Below, one piece after another: positions 34,743 to 46,285 of a stretch of 64,000 bases of DNA. Below the pieces are notes generated by a model, which was not told the origin of the DNA, did not search any database, and was given only the letters and a program-made list of their open reading frames with translations. Each line of letters starts with the position of its first letter. The first letter of the stretch is position 1. Position numbers and translations under genes: made by a program. The DNA lies in the NCBI RefSeq assembly GCF_008831285.2, contig NC_045147.1, positions 4,240,001 through 4,304,000 on the forward strand, in the 5' to 3' direction. This DNA comes from Nymphaea colorata (Eukaryota > Streptophyta > Magnoliopsida > Nymphaeales > Nymphaeaceae).

Positions 34743-34748
34743 AATAAA
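34743..34748 (+). terminator. Candidate polyadenylation signal of MUSTANG-like gene
   Basis: AATAAA lies 285 bases after the stop codon in a T-rich context, a usual distance for a plant 3' UTR. It is the first canonical signal downstream of the stop. Confidence 0.5.
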
Positions 34749-34799
34749 TGCATCAAAGTTGATCGCTCATATGAAATCTTGTAGGCACTATGAGGCTGG

Positions 34800-35474
34800 T
34801 ACTCCGTACAAGTAAAATTAGTGTTCGTTTGTAATTGTTTTATGAATGTACTCCAAAGATTGAAGGTATCCCAGTTTTTGAGGTAATATTTATCGAACAG
34901 TTACAAACTGTTGTCATTGCCAAAGAACTTCATAATAGACATATCCTTGGTTCTTTAGTTTGTATCTCACCTCACTTCATGAAGCCATTGGCATATTTAT
35001 TCTTGCCTTCCCGGCGATACAGGGTATTGTATTCTTGACCTTGATTTGGCGGCCTTTGAAGAGAAGCGACCGTGCGCATTGCACAGTTTGCGTAGAAGTA
35101 ATTTTTTTTCAATAATGTGAAGCACTTTTGCTGTTTTATAAATTATAAGTAGCTGCAAATTATGGATAAATCTGCAAGAGCGTGACGTATTTTGAAGTGT
35201 AAATAAAATTGGCAAAGCATAACTGGAGAAAGATATCCTGTCAGTTTAGGTCGGGTGAATTAAAAAAAAAAAGAGAAAAAAGAGAACCCCAAAAAAGAAG
35301 AACACTCAGAAGAGTATGATGAGAATTTTTCCGTGGAAGGTTTCTATTAAACGGAGAAACTGTAAAAGTTGACTTCTCAAAGAGTTAGGACTGTCAATTG
35401 AACAAGTCATAGCTACTCTTATCACCCTCATTTTCAGTCAATTCAACAAGTTGATATGCTGAACGAAGTAGTCT

Positions 35475-35506
<32 letters not shown>

Positions 35507-35770
35507 TATTGTTTCGGACATAAATTTTCTTATTTAACCCCATGCTCCATATAAAACTTAGAGACTTGAGACATCTTGCTTGTGAATGCGGCAGATGTTG
35601 ATGTCCCTGTTGTTCTTCATGCCTTTAGAAGGTGCCTGTTGCTCCTTCTTTTTCTTCCTTTTTTTTTTTTCCGGTCCCGGATCTGCGTAACCCTTGCTAC
35701 TCCTGTGCCTCACTCGTTCTCTAATCCAGCCTCCGACCAACCACCGCTTGCTCCCACAACCTAGCCGCGG
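34800..35770. other. No recognisable gene; (TA)n at 35474-35510
   Basis: Unclassified AT-rich sequence between the MUSTANG-like gene and a small CG-richer patch. It contains an imperfect (TA)n at 35474-35510. Confidence 0.4.
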
Positions 35771-35772
35771 CA

Positions 35773-35925
35773 ATGTGCTCATCACTTCTCGAGCAGAGGG
35801 ACACTGCCTTCTCCGTCTCTCTTAGCCAACACCTCCCTCGTTCGACCCCTGAGCCACCATTCAACGCCGCCATCTCTGATCTCTTCTGTAACAGAACCAC
35901 CGTCATTCACCTTCATCACCGGCAG
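35773..35925 (+). other. Possible isolated coding exon, unrecognised
   Basis: A GC-richer stretch opens with ATG at 35773 (MCSSLLEQRDTAFSVSL) and ends at a good donor, CGGCAG|GTAAAC (exon end 35925). Upstream is pyrimidine rich. The 51-residue product has no family I recognise, and LTR-like DNA follows from 36400. It may be the stump of a gene cut by retrotransposon insertion, or chance. Confidence 0.25.
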
Positions 35926-36399
35926 GTAAACCCAGTCCCGATCCCTCCATCCACACCCTCACACTTCTTTGTTTCGCCTTTCATTTCTTTTCTGCGCGTT
36001 TGCTGTCTGTCTCTCTTTCCATGGCATATCTCCAACGCTCGTAGGCAGCAAGTCGTCTAGGTAATTCTCGAACCTCGCCTGCATCTTCATTTAATTTTAT
36101 AAGGCCTGCTAAATTCCATATTTGGTTGATTGTTGTGACTCAAGTGGGGTCATGCTTTCAATTCTATTGTGTTTTACCGTTTTAAATGTATGGAGCATGC
36201 TTCGTTTCGGCCTTTGGTCATATGTATAGATTCTCGTTCATGATGGTTTCAATTCTGTTGTGTTTTACCGTTTTACGTATGTTTTACATATAGGGAGCAT
36301 GCTTCATTTCTCCTTGTTAATACATGGTTAACCTCTCTTCTTGCAATGCCTCTTTAGCCTGAAGCTCATTCTCTTGATAGTTTCGACCCGAACTTGAGG

Positions 36400-37750
36400 C
36401 CACATTAACAACGTTTTCAAATGGATTTCGAGTCCAAAAACTCAATTCTTAAATCCAAATCTGGCTTTCAAAGTTGTATCCAATTTCAAATCCATATCAC
36501 AAGTCCATTTCTTCAGTCCATGTTAAAAAGGACCCATTTTCAATAAATTTTTATATTTCAATATATTGGTTTTAACTTAAATGAAAATGGATTTTATATT
36601 TGGATAAAATTTTAATCAAGTTATATTTGGACCCAAGTAAACTAGATTTCAGATTTATATCCAAGATCACAGATTTTCAAATCCAAATGATTTTGATTCG
36701 GATATAAATCCAATAAAAATTTTATTCTCATATCCAGAACCCTTTCAATAAAATCAGATTTCAAATGGAGATCCAAAATGACCGATCCAAGATAATACGA
36801 TTTCCAAATGAATTTCCAAAACCAAAGGTTAAGTGTGAGGGTCTCGCTCGCGTCTGCCTCAAGCAACTTACATCTCTTTTAACATGTTCTTCCGGTTTTC
36901 GAATTAGAATTCAAGTCTCGAGGGAGTCTACTATCTGCATCCTCGTCATGGTTTGTTTTTCTCCGTTTTCTCAATTTCAGTTTCAATTATATAATTCTTT
37001 GTCTTTTGCATCGTGCATGTTGTTCATATTTCTATTACTCTTTATTTAGTCATGCATCGCACATTTATTTTAACATGCAGCGAATCACCTTGCACCCACA
37101 TGTACCTCTTGTCCGAAAGAGATTGAGTCAGCTTAGTAGCATACCCTGTATGCTAAGCTGAGGTATGTGAAAATTTGTATCTAGTTTGGTATTCATGCAA
37201 GAACTATTTCCAAATCATAGTTTTCTAAAATCTTTTCAAAATCAATTTCTTTAAAATGATTTCAAAATCCCTAAGTCATGTAGGCATGGAGTCTAATCTT
37301 AGTTCAGTTCTCTAAGACCTAAACCTAGACCGTCTTAGAGCCCATCATTTATATACCCATCCCATAGCCTAGATCTAGAGAACTTCCCTAACATCCACAT
37401 GAGATGAATGAAGACCATATCGAGAATCATTTGATTTGAATAAGACCGAATACTCCAATCAAGTACATTCCTAGGTAGGTTCAAACCTAGCTTAGGCAAA
37501 GACTGAACCTGGTTCTTTGACCGACGTCATCAAAATCTTGGAGTTCAATCAGATTTTATCTTAAGCATGATATGATCATGGTTTCAGATTAAGACTTCAA
37601 GAGTCACCATGACAAATTATGAATTTCAGATTTCAGATCTCGGATTATAGATCTTGAATTTGAATTTATGAATTTTAGATTATGAATCCCAGGTTATGGG
37701 TCTTAACACATATGGTTTTGAAAGATATGATTGTCTTCCCATCTGCCTAC
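36400..37750. repeat. LTR-like sequence related to window start
   Basis: 36400-36840 contains the same 'aaatccaaat/ggatttcaaat' style as 240-900, and 37280-37560 shares ordered words with 1-240. Together they look like one or two diverged LTRs of the same Ty3-type family. No internal coding region is attached. A 14-bp stem hairpin lies at 37128-37161. Confidence 0.4.
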
Positions 37751-38339
37751 GCCGTACAAGAACTCTCCTGAATATGCCCGTATCAAACCCGCTGCTGTTC
37801 ATTGTCCAAAGAAAAAAGTGCTATTATCATTTTAAAATTTTATAGTGTTTTTTTCCATTTACATGCAAGTGTTTCTTAAAAATTTAAAATTATGTAACTA
37901 TTGCCTCTTAAGTTCTGGCTCGGCTCATACATGCTAATCAAGGTCAGCCCTTTTCCTTTAAACAGTACTCGGCGGCCCCATTATATAAGTTCATCAATAT
38001 TCAAACGTTAGTAATGGTGAATTTTCGAATTCTTCCCACTGGGTCCTAGGCCGTAAGTGTTCCCAATCCATTCATTTGCGTTTAGTAAAGGCGTTCGGTT
38101 ACCTGAGTTTTGATATCAACGGATCCGGGGAATCTCACCAGTGTCCAGTCACGGAGCCCCCTTCATATTTAAAAAAATAAAAAATTTATATATCAATTTT
38201 AAAAATTTAGTTGAACCTATATTAAAAAATTTAGAAAATTATATTTGTATTTTGGTCCTCCTTAAAATTTTGAAACTATAGTTAAACTTTTACAACTAAA
38301 TATTCCTAGCTGTGCCACCACCTGGATGTTTTTTTCTTC

Positions 38340-38567
38340 ACTTTCACCAACGTCTGGTGCTAGCCGTTGGTAAGGGGTTCAACTTTCAGCGACACAATTA
38401 CTCCATGCATCAGTAAAGGTTGCTTTTAACTGATGTCCTGTGCTGGACGTTGGTGAAAATTCATACTTACCAACATTTGGTTAAGAATGTCGATAAAAAT
38501 CAACTTTAACAGGTGTTACATTTTCCACGTGTCGATGAAAGCATTTTTTTTTTTTTTTTTGTAGTGT
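38340..38567 (-). mobile_element. Possible CACTA-type terminal segment
   Basis: The minus strand begins CACTACAAAAAAAA (38567 down), the terminal signature of CACTA elements, followed by repeated 'ccaacgt(c/t)(t/c)gg' type words in both orientations ('caccaacgtctgg', 'ccgttggtaa', 'ggacgttggtg', 'taccaacatttgg'), as in their subterminal repeats. The other end was not found, so this is a fragment or a MITE of that group. Confidence 0.4.
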
Positions 38568-38649
38568 GCAATGAAAATCATGCAATAGTACTGAGGTCCT
38601 AGTCTTGCATGTTGAGCACCTGACTACTTGTTGCTGCACCAGTTAGCAA

Positions 38650-40100
38650 TTTTATGCACTAATCTGCCCAACCAATTCAATATTATTTCTATTACTTTGC
38701 TCAACAAGTTCTCTAGAAGAATTTAATTGCTTTTCTACATCATTGTCACTTGCACATTTTTTACAACATAATTTTCTATGAATTTACATCTTGATGAACA
38801 AGTTCCTATAGTTGATCTTGATAATCTTAATTACATGTGTGCCTTCCATAAAACTGTCATCTCCGAATGGCATAGGAACGACAGGTGAAGAAAGAATGTT
38901 TTGCATGTGTTTAAAAGGAAATTCAAACTTAACAAATATAATATCCCTGCTTGTAAAGGTCTTACTCATTGCTAAGTCGTATACTATCATCTCGTTTGAC
39001 CAAAATCATACGAAAGAAACATGCAGCAATGGGCGCTTTGATCTAATTCTGTTTCTGAATGAATATTTGTTGCAAAACGCAAACGTCAAACACATGTAAA
39101 TGAGAATATAAGGTTTTTCTTTTTGAAAGGGTTTGTCATATGGTGTCCTGTCTTGTAAGACTCTATTTAGTGTTCCACTGATCAAATATATTACAATCAG
39201 CACACACTCACCCCAAAGATGTAATGGCAGCTGAACTGGATTCTCCAAGCTCTAACAACATCAAGTAGATGTTGATGTTTCTTTTCCACTATGCCATTTT
39301 GTTGTGGCTTGCGAACACAAAAGTGTTAATGTTTTGTACCTCTCTTTAAAAAAAAAATGTTGATGTCATGCGATAAGAACTTTGCACTTTTGTTTCTTTC
39401 TTAATTTTAACACTGCTATATTATATTGTTTCTCAACGGTAAGTATGAATAAGTTGTTTTGTTCTTGAATTTCATCAAATACCCGCATCTTGCTCTACTA
39501 AAAATATCCACAATGGTCACAAAATATTGTGAACTTGTCTTCACACCTTTGAGTATGCAACAATTTAAAAGTAGTTGTAGACCGTGTTTCTTGAATAAAA
39601 AGGAAGTCCACAACTCCACACTTTTTTGAAATTTTACCAATTTTACAAAGCATGTTTGTCATTCTAATGCTACAGTCACACCTTAAAAACACACTTGATT
39701 TTTAAAATGAGATGGATGACCAAGTCTTCCATCTCATTTTACTTATTCAGAACTATTCGAAGCAAAGAACGCACAACAATTATTTTGTTCTATTAGTTTA
39801 CTTATTGATATATAGACTAAACCTAAAGCTTTGCATAATACACATTCTTCAGTGCCAAGTTAGGCATCAGTAACTTGGCAACTTGTGTAGCATATACTAC
39901 GTTTTTATCTGGTAGTCTAATGGAAAAAGAACATACCGGTTTTCTAGCACTTGTCAAAAACATTTAAGGAAGATGACATGGTCACTCGCTCCATTGTCAA
40001 CTATCCAAGTGTTTGAACGTAAGCAAGTCCTACTTGCAAAACCAGATGATAATCTATCTTTAAATAGCTGTTTGATTTAATTAGTCAAAACAACAACCGA
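38650..40100 (-). mobile_element. Decayed Ty1/copia retrotransposon (protease to integrase)
   Basis: On the minus strand: WIVDNGASDH near 39975-40010 (copia protease, family WIVDSGATDH), then a YFVTIVDIFSRARCGYLMKF integrase core piece (39416-39640), then WGECVLIVIYLISGTLNRVL and RTPYDKPFQKEKP (39006-39248), then YDLAMSKTFTSRDIIFVKFE (38784-38990). The order protease-integrase defines Ty1/copia. All parts are out of frame with each other. RT was not found; the element is truncated. Confidence 0.85.
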
Positions 40101-40846
40101 ACCGTCGTCGTTTTCTTTATTTAGAGAAGATGAGACAGATGCAGCTGGACTCTGTTTAACTTCTTCTATGAGATTATTGTTATTTTTTTTCTGTTCTTTG
40201 CATGTCTCCACAGAAATTGGCTGGATATCCATTTAATTAGCTTGAAGCACTTGTCTCATGTTTGCCATGAAACATGTCATTATCTGCAATAAGGCTGAAG
40301 GCTGTTTGGCCTTTTTTCCTTTGTTGAACCAAGAACCTATGAATGACTTGGTCTTCTTACTATTTTTCAACAATTACTGTCAACGCTTCACTATAAATAA
40401 CGCCCTTGTAAGACATTGCATGAGGCTATTCACCCCCGTATGCCTTCAATTCCGTATAATAAGTATCAATAGATATTATTTCTTGCAACAATATGTTGTT
40501 CGCTGTACTGATAGATACTTGCAAGAAGCAGTCTTACTTTGCATGAAACATTCCCTTAAATAATACAAAGAGGAGCATATGATCATAGTGTCACCATTGC
40601 TTGACTCCTCGTACCATAATTTTCTCGTCAAGATTTGCAAAACCAAGGCTGCTCCTCAATTGTCCAAATGATGAAGAAAGAAAGGATTTGAGAAATCTGC
40701 AACCTTTGACTAAGATGAGGTCTCTGTTCCCGAAGAAACTGAATTTGCAGCATTAGATGGACAATCTATGGGAACTTTAGGCCTTGTAAAAACTAAGATC
40801 AAATGGTTGAGGTCAGAAAAGAGCAGCACTCTAGATTAGCTTTCTT

Positions 40847-40849
<3 letters not shown>

Positions 40850-40923
<74 letters not shown>

Positions 40924-40924
40924 G
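40850..40924. repeat. Compound (CT)n (CA)n (TA)n microsatellite
   Basis: About 33 bases of CT, then about 18 of CA, then about 18 of TA, without interruption. Confidence 0.95.
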
Positions 40925-42395
40925 ATGACTAGTTCAGGGACAAAAACCAGACCGTATAGATGCAATGATTTTGTCTTTTTCTTTTTCTTTTTGCAATCTA
41001 ACTTCACGGATATGATGTCAAGAAGAAGTTGATGGAAAGCATATATTAATTTAATCATATTCTGATAATACAGAAAATTAGAACTGCTCATATAACATAA
41101 AAATTCTGTTTAAACTTTCTTTTTAACAAACATTTAAAAGGTCAAATATCACTAACATTAACTCTGTTCTGCGTTAATTCCGTTCTGCTGCATAGACAGT
41201 CCGTACTTTGTAGCACAACCAACTGAGCTTCACACTCTCCATCTTCAAAATTTCATCACCAAGCAGGGTACTACTGCATCTACGACCTTAGGAATGGATG
41301 TGAGAAGCTCCTCAACGATGACAATTTTGGTTCGGTGACCGTCTTCTCGAAGGTTGCAATGAAAAAGAAGAGGGACAAATAATTTTAACGTGGTCCACAA
41401 AAATTCTTCCTGCATCGATGTACGAATTCTCGTTCATCAGATTTTCGACGATGTGTTTCCTTTCAATCTGTTTCTCGTTTTACGCAGATATCCATGTGGC
41501 AGGTCAGTTACGATATCTGAATTCAATTCTGGTCCTGCATTCTCATTTTGGATGTGTTCGTCAATAGAATGGCAGCTGCCTGTGATTCTTGTGGTTGCAG
41601 TTTTCATTGCGCTGATTTCTTTACATTTGCATCATATTCTGAATATGAAATTCTACTAAGCTATTGTAATGGTGGCATTATATTTATCAGATTTTACGAC
41701 CACATGGAGGAGCTATTGTGACGGTGGAAAGATGCTCGTCAGATTGACGTCCACCTGGTGCGATGCATTGATTATACGTGCAAAAATAAGAAGTTCCCAT
41801 CTTTATGTCTAACTGTAGTAAACTTCAGAGAGTTTCGGTAGTGCACCGGGAAAATGTGCAACCACAGCATTCTTGGACCGCGGACTGTAGTTATGACCAA
41901 AGTACTTCATGAAGCACGCTATGACGGTTGTTATCCTTCATTCCTTTGGAAATAGTTTCGAAGGATGATATACACTTTTACCGTCAATTTCACTGCTAAA
42001 TGCGTTTTGTAAACTTATGTTGATCACTTTGAAGATAGGGGATAGGGAAGAAACTAATAAAAATAATGCAAATTGTTTAAAATGGTTCAGTTCTTTTGGT
42101 CAAAAACCTACATCCACGCGACAAAACACTTCTAGATTTAATTCTTTGAAGCATTAAGTGATAGTGTGAAGATTTTTTAGCTGAAAAGGACTTGAGTCAC
42201 TAGCTAGTTACCCGTGTAATTTTTGACTTATCATATTATAATATTTTAGTTTTTTTTCAGTAAAACTTTTAATGGGATCTACACCAGCACTCCTGTATCT
42301 CTGCACTGATTTCATTCTTCATTCAAACCCAATGAACTGAATGCAATGGGAAAATGTAAACACATAGTCTTTTATGCGTAGCAAGTGCTATATAA
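40925..42395. other. No recognisable gene
   Basis: Unclassified. A GC-moderate patch at 41150-41500 has a short plus-strand coding-like stretch (YYCIYDLRNGCEKLLNDDNF) with no family I recognise. Confidence 0.35.
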
Positions 42396-42498
42396 CTTAC
42401 AGAAAAATAGTCATTATGAAATATGTTATTCTTAAGCATGTTAAGACAATTTATTGACTTCTTTCTTTCCATTTTACTTGTGGAAACCACCTTTTAGG
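42396..42498. repeat. Left copy of ~103-bp direct repeat flanking Harbinger element
   Basis: It starts 'cttacagaaaaatagtcat' and ends 'ccaccttttagg'. The right copy at 46775-46876 is identical except for one missing T. The unit includes the TTA target site at 42494-42496. Confidence 0.95.
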
Positions 42499-42566
42499 GT
42501 GCGTTTGATGCACCGGGTGAACCCCGTTTTTTCGGAAAAATTCGTATGGGCAGGTAAGATTGTATC

Positions 42567-42627
42567 AAACGGGGTGAAATTCACCCCGTTTAACACATAA
42601 CTGGAGCGGGTGGAATTCCACCCGCTC
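42567..42627. repeat. Two adjacent perfect palindromes in Harbinger left subterminal region
   Basis: 42567-42591 has 12-base arms (AAACGGGGTGAA and its complement) around one base. 42604-42627 is a 24-base palindrome with half-site GAGCGGGTGGAA. Both have a GGGTG(A/G)AA core and sit 70-130 bases inside the element end, where PIF/Harbinger end-binding proteins act. A binding role is inferred. Confidence 0.85.
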
Positions 42628-44521
42628 GAAAGTCCGAGGTCACCCGCTCGATGCCCTACCCCGCACTCGACACCCTACCCCCCCCCCCCCCGACACAACT
42701 TCATTTCACCCCATCGCCCTCTCCCGCAGCTCTTCCTCGCTCGAAAGATGCTCGAACAGGTCCCGCAGCTCCTCCTCGCTCTGTCGCCTTCCCACCGTCG
42801 CAGTAGAGGTCGCTCCAACCGTTGCCGCTCCGCCGTCGCCGCCTTGACCATCGCCGTTTCTCTGCTGGTGATCTTTCCCCCCTTCTCTCTTGCTCTCTGT
42901 GCCCTCTTCTTCTCCCAAAATAGTACCCTAATCACAGCCTTCTCAGAAATCGTGGTCTCGCTCGCAGGTTATATGGCATCTCCCTTTCTCTCCTGCTCTC
43001 TCTGATGCCCTTCTGTTCTCCCTTTCTCTATTGCCCTAATATATTTTGATATGGCATCTTACCGGCAGGGAAGACAGGGCATAGAAGGCTGCATTCTCCG
43101 ATCGCCGGTCGCTCTGTTGCTATTGCCCTCGTTTTGTCAACTTTTGGTATATCTCAAATCCCCTAAGTTGCGATATTAGCCTCTGTATAGTGAAGACAGC
43201 GAACTCCTTCATGATCTGTTGCTATTTCCCTCGTTTTGTTTTTCAATATGATTTAGTCCAGGTATTCCTTTTCTACAACATTTGTATATTTTCTGTATTT
43301 GTTTTGGATTGGGAACAATCCACACATTGTCACATTTTATCCTGAGTGTATATAGTGGCAGGACTATATGTCTGTGTTACTGTGCATTCTTTAATTCCAT
43401 GTAAAATGTGTGATTATATAAATGAGATCAGGGCACACCTACTTCTGAGGCTGCTGTTGTATTGTTGAAAGAATCCCTTTTCTTTCTGTCATCACTTCTT
43501 CACATGGATGAATTTGGAATTTTGGACATTTAGGGAGCGATGCTGGAGATGCCTTGTCTGTTGCATGTCAGGCAGTTCTGGTTAATGTTCTTCCCATCAG
43601 TTTCAGTCATTTCTTTTTCTTTCACTTTGATCTGTACTTGATTTCTGATTGAAATCCAAAATCTGAAACGTTTTTCTGATGCATCTGCAATCTCAAATCT
43701 GTCTGCAAATTGAAATTTGAAAATCGTTTTTCACTAGCCAAGTTTGTGCATCTCGTTACCATCATTTCACTTCTTTTCTTCATTATCTGCTACTATTTCC
43801 TTCTTAACTGCTTATCTCACTCTGTGTTTCTGTTCAGCCATATCATACTTGTTTTTCTTCTCTTTTTTTGTTTGCATCTCGTTACCATCAATAAAATCAG
43901 TCGTCTGAGATCATAACACATCTGATGCTGACCTGGAAACAGATCAAATTTAATGCCTTCTTATTGAAGAAAGATGCTAGAAACTGATTGATAAAATCAG
44001 AAAAGGAAATCAGGACCAGCTTTCTATTTTGCCATAATATCTGAATCTAGTTGGTTGTACCAGTTGAAGTGCAGCCAAGTTTGGCAGCAGGTGGGCTCTC
44101 TTTCAAAATAGAAAGAAAGGAAACTCAAAGAAGAGATAGACCTCATTTTTGCTAGTTTTTATCAACTATGAAGAGTATTAATTGATTGTGATTAGTGCAT
44201 TCCCAAGCTGTCTTTAGCAACTAAATTGTGAGGGTTTGCCTGCAATACATCTAACTCCCTTCCTTGTGTTGTTTCATTTGTTTCTCATGTCATCAAGTTT
44301 ACTTCTTTCTGATCAGCAGCTATTGAACTCTACTAGCTTGTGCTATTGTTTTTTAGTTATGACATTATGTACATGAACAACTTTTTCTCTTGTATTGTAG
44401 CACTTCCAGAAAATCATAAGCTCTTGATACACTGTTGTTGCAAACTGAAAATGTCTTTCCCTAGTTGTAATGTTGTTGCAACTGAAAATGTGTTTCCCTA
44501 GTTGTACAAGTTATTATTACC

Positions 44522-45944
44522 ATGAAAGACAGCGGTCCATCGAGGGAGAATCTTACGTGGACATCAGAGCAAATGGACTATTTAGTCCAACTTCTTGTGG
44601 AGCAATCCCGCATCCCTGGTATGAAATCTGGTGGAGGATTGAAGTCCAAAGCGTATACAACAATTGAAAAAGGCATGATACACAAATTTGGTCCAGAATT
44701 CAAATTTGGTACCGACTTACTCCGTATGGATCAACACACATATCAGACATTATGTAACACTCTTAGAAGTAGAAAATTATTGGAGGATGCTCGTGACATT
44801 AGCATCGAAGAACAAGTAGCTATTTTTTTGTTGACAATTGGACACAATGAACGGAATCGTGCCACGTAGAATACTTTTCAGCATTCTAGACAAACAATAA
44901 GTAAGTATGTCAGTTGTGTACTACGAGTAATATGTATAATGGGTAAAGATTTTGTCAATCGGCCCAACGATGACGTCCCAACTAAAATTCGGAGATCGAA
45001 GCGATTCAATCCATATTTCCAGGTATTTTCGAAATTGTAAAGTAAACAAAATGCATCCCACATCCAACATACAACATGACTAACTTGCACATATGGATCT
45101 AGGATTGTTTAGGAGCAATTGATGGCACTCATGTACCTGCATGGGTCGCAGCATCAGAGCAAGCAAGATTTCGCAATAGAAAAGGTTTTATTTCGCAAAA
45201 TGTCATGGCTGTAGTTGGATTCGATAGTCGATTCCACTACGTTTTGGCAGGATGGGAAGGAAGTGCGACAGACTCAAGGGTATTATACAATGCACTTGAT
45301 CATCCAACGGACCCATTTGTGGTCCCCGAAGGTACGTACTTCAACCAACCAACCCATTACTTTTTCAAAAAAGGTGCAAATGTTTACGTAATGTGTGTTC
45401 AATTGTAGGCAAATACTATCTTGCTGATGGGGGTTATCCGAACGTTGTTGGTTTCCTAACACCTTATCGAGGACATCGTTATCATATGTCAGAATTTGAC
45501 ACCCCGGGGGCACGCAGACCTAGAACTCCACAAGAATTATTCAACCATAGGCATTCATCACTTCGAAATACAGTAGAAAGAACTTTTGGCATGTTGAAAG
45601 CACGTTTTCCAATATTGAAAATGTAAGTGCCGAATCCATTCAAAAAACAAGCTCAAATTGTGCTTGCTACATGTGTATTGCACAACTTCATACTTGACCA
45701 CAATTCAAATGCCGAACAATTTGGTGATGAGGACGCACCTTCAATTGATAATTCTATCGTAAGCGAACCGGAAATTGCAAGCCAAACACACCAGCGAGGA
45801 AGCAACAATCCCTTGAGAACAACTATAACAAATCAAATGTTTGCAGATTATCAATTGAATAGTAAGTTTATTTTATCTATCTTTACCATTGTTGCATGTA
45901 GTTGTTTAACATTTGTTTTGTTTTCGACAGGACAACGAAGATGA
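44522..45944 (+). pseudogene. PIF/Harbinger transposase fused to partial Myb/SANT-like domain
   Basis: Gene model: exons 44522-45022, 45103-45331, 45409-45861, 45931-45944, with GT-AG introns of 80, 77 and 69 bases, phase consistent throughout. Residues 1-60 are a truncated Myb/SANT-like domain (LTWTSEQMDYLVQLLVEQ). From about 63 the transposase begins (DLLRMDQHTYQTLCNTL). The DDE triad is present: D at 45121-45123 (GAIDGTHVPAW), D at 45426-45428 (LADGGYPN), E at 45576-45578 (VERTFGMLKARF). Two in-frame stops disable it: TAG 44867-44869 and TAA 45624-45626. The two domains are normally separate proteins; compare 15.2-17.7 kb. The predicted C-terminus ends MFADYQLNRQRR with TGA at 45942-45944. 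Confidence 0.85.
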
Positions 45945-46285
45945 TTCCTCGTCAAAAGTACTATGTCGTCTTCGAAGGCAGGTCACGAGGAATATACAAC
46001 AGTTGGGAGCAGTGCCAACCATTAGTGTATCGCTACAAGGGCGCCCTGTTCAGATCATTTCATACCTATGAAGCAGCTCAATATCACATGAATGAATATC
46101 TGCACAACAAATACGGTGTGCAATTTTGTAGGCCATTGGACATTGTCGATGTCAACGCAACGGAAGAGAAAGATGTGATGAAGACAAATGGACGGATCTA
46201 CATTCCACTTTTCTGGATTGTTTTTTTTTGTTACTACTTGTTTTCTTTGTTGGATCTGTACTCGTTAAACTTATGTACTGAATGA
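45941..46285 (+). CDS. RNase H1 N-terminal (hybrid-binding, Cauli_VI-type) domain protein
   Basis: A 114-residue intact ORF starting MIPRQKYYVVFEGRSRGIY, followed by SWEQCQPLVYRYKGA and FRSFHTYEAAQ. This is the hybrid-binding domain of RNase H1 and related viroplasmin-type proteins (pattern: YxVxxGRxxGIYxSWxxCxxxVxxYxGAxFxSFxTxEEA). In characterised relatives it binds RNA:DNA hybrids or dsRNA. No RNase H catalytic domain follows; the last ~50 residues are unassigned and end in a hydrophobic patch (IPLFWIVFFCYYLF). Its ATG overlaps the transposase TGA as ATGA, so translation could be by reinitiation or from a separate spliced mRNA. Such a gene in a Harbinger element is unusual to my knowledge. 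Confidence 0.75.
   Translation: MIPRQKYYVVFEGRSRGIYNSWEQCQPLVYRYKGALFRSFHTYEAAQYHMNEYLHNKYGVQFCRPLDIVDVNATEEKDVMKTNGRIYIPLFWIVFFCYYLFSLLDLYSLNLCTE

Noticed and set aside
38130-38325. Possible hAT remnant (tcacggagcc ... agctgtgccaccac)
   Set aside because: End similarity is weak and no 8-bp duplication could be identified.
42396-42498. Normal target-site duplication for the Harbinger element
   Set aside because: 103 bp is far beyond the 3-bp duplication of this superfamily, and the right terminal repeat is missing.
42610-43005. 131-codon plus-strand ORF near Harbinger left end
   Set aside because: Pro/Ser/Leu-rich product of the CT-rich leader with no domain; the sibling element has a similar leader but no conserved frame.
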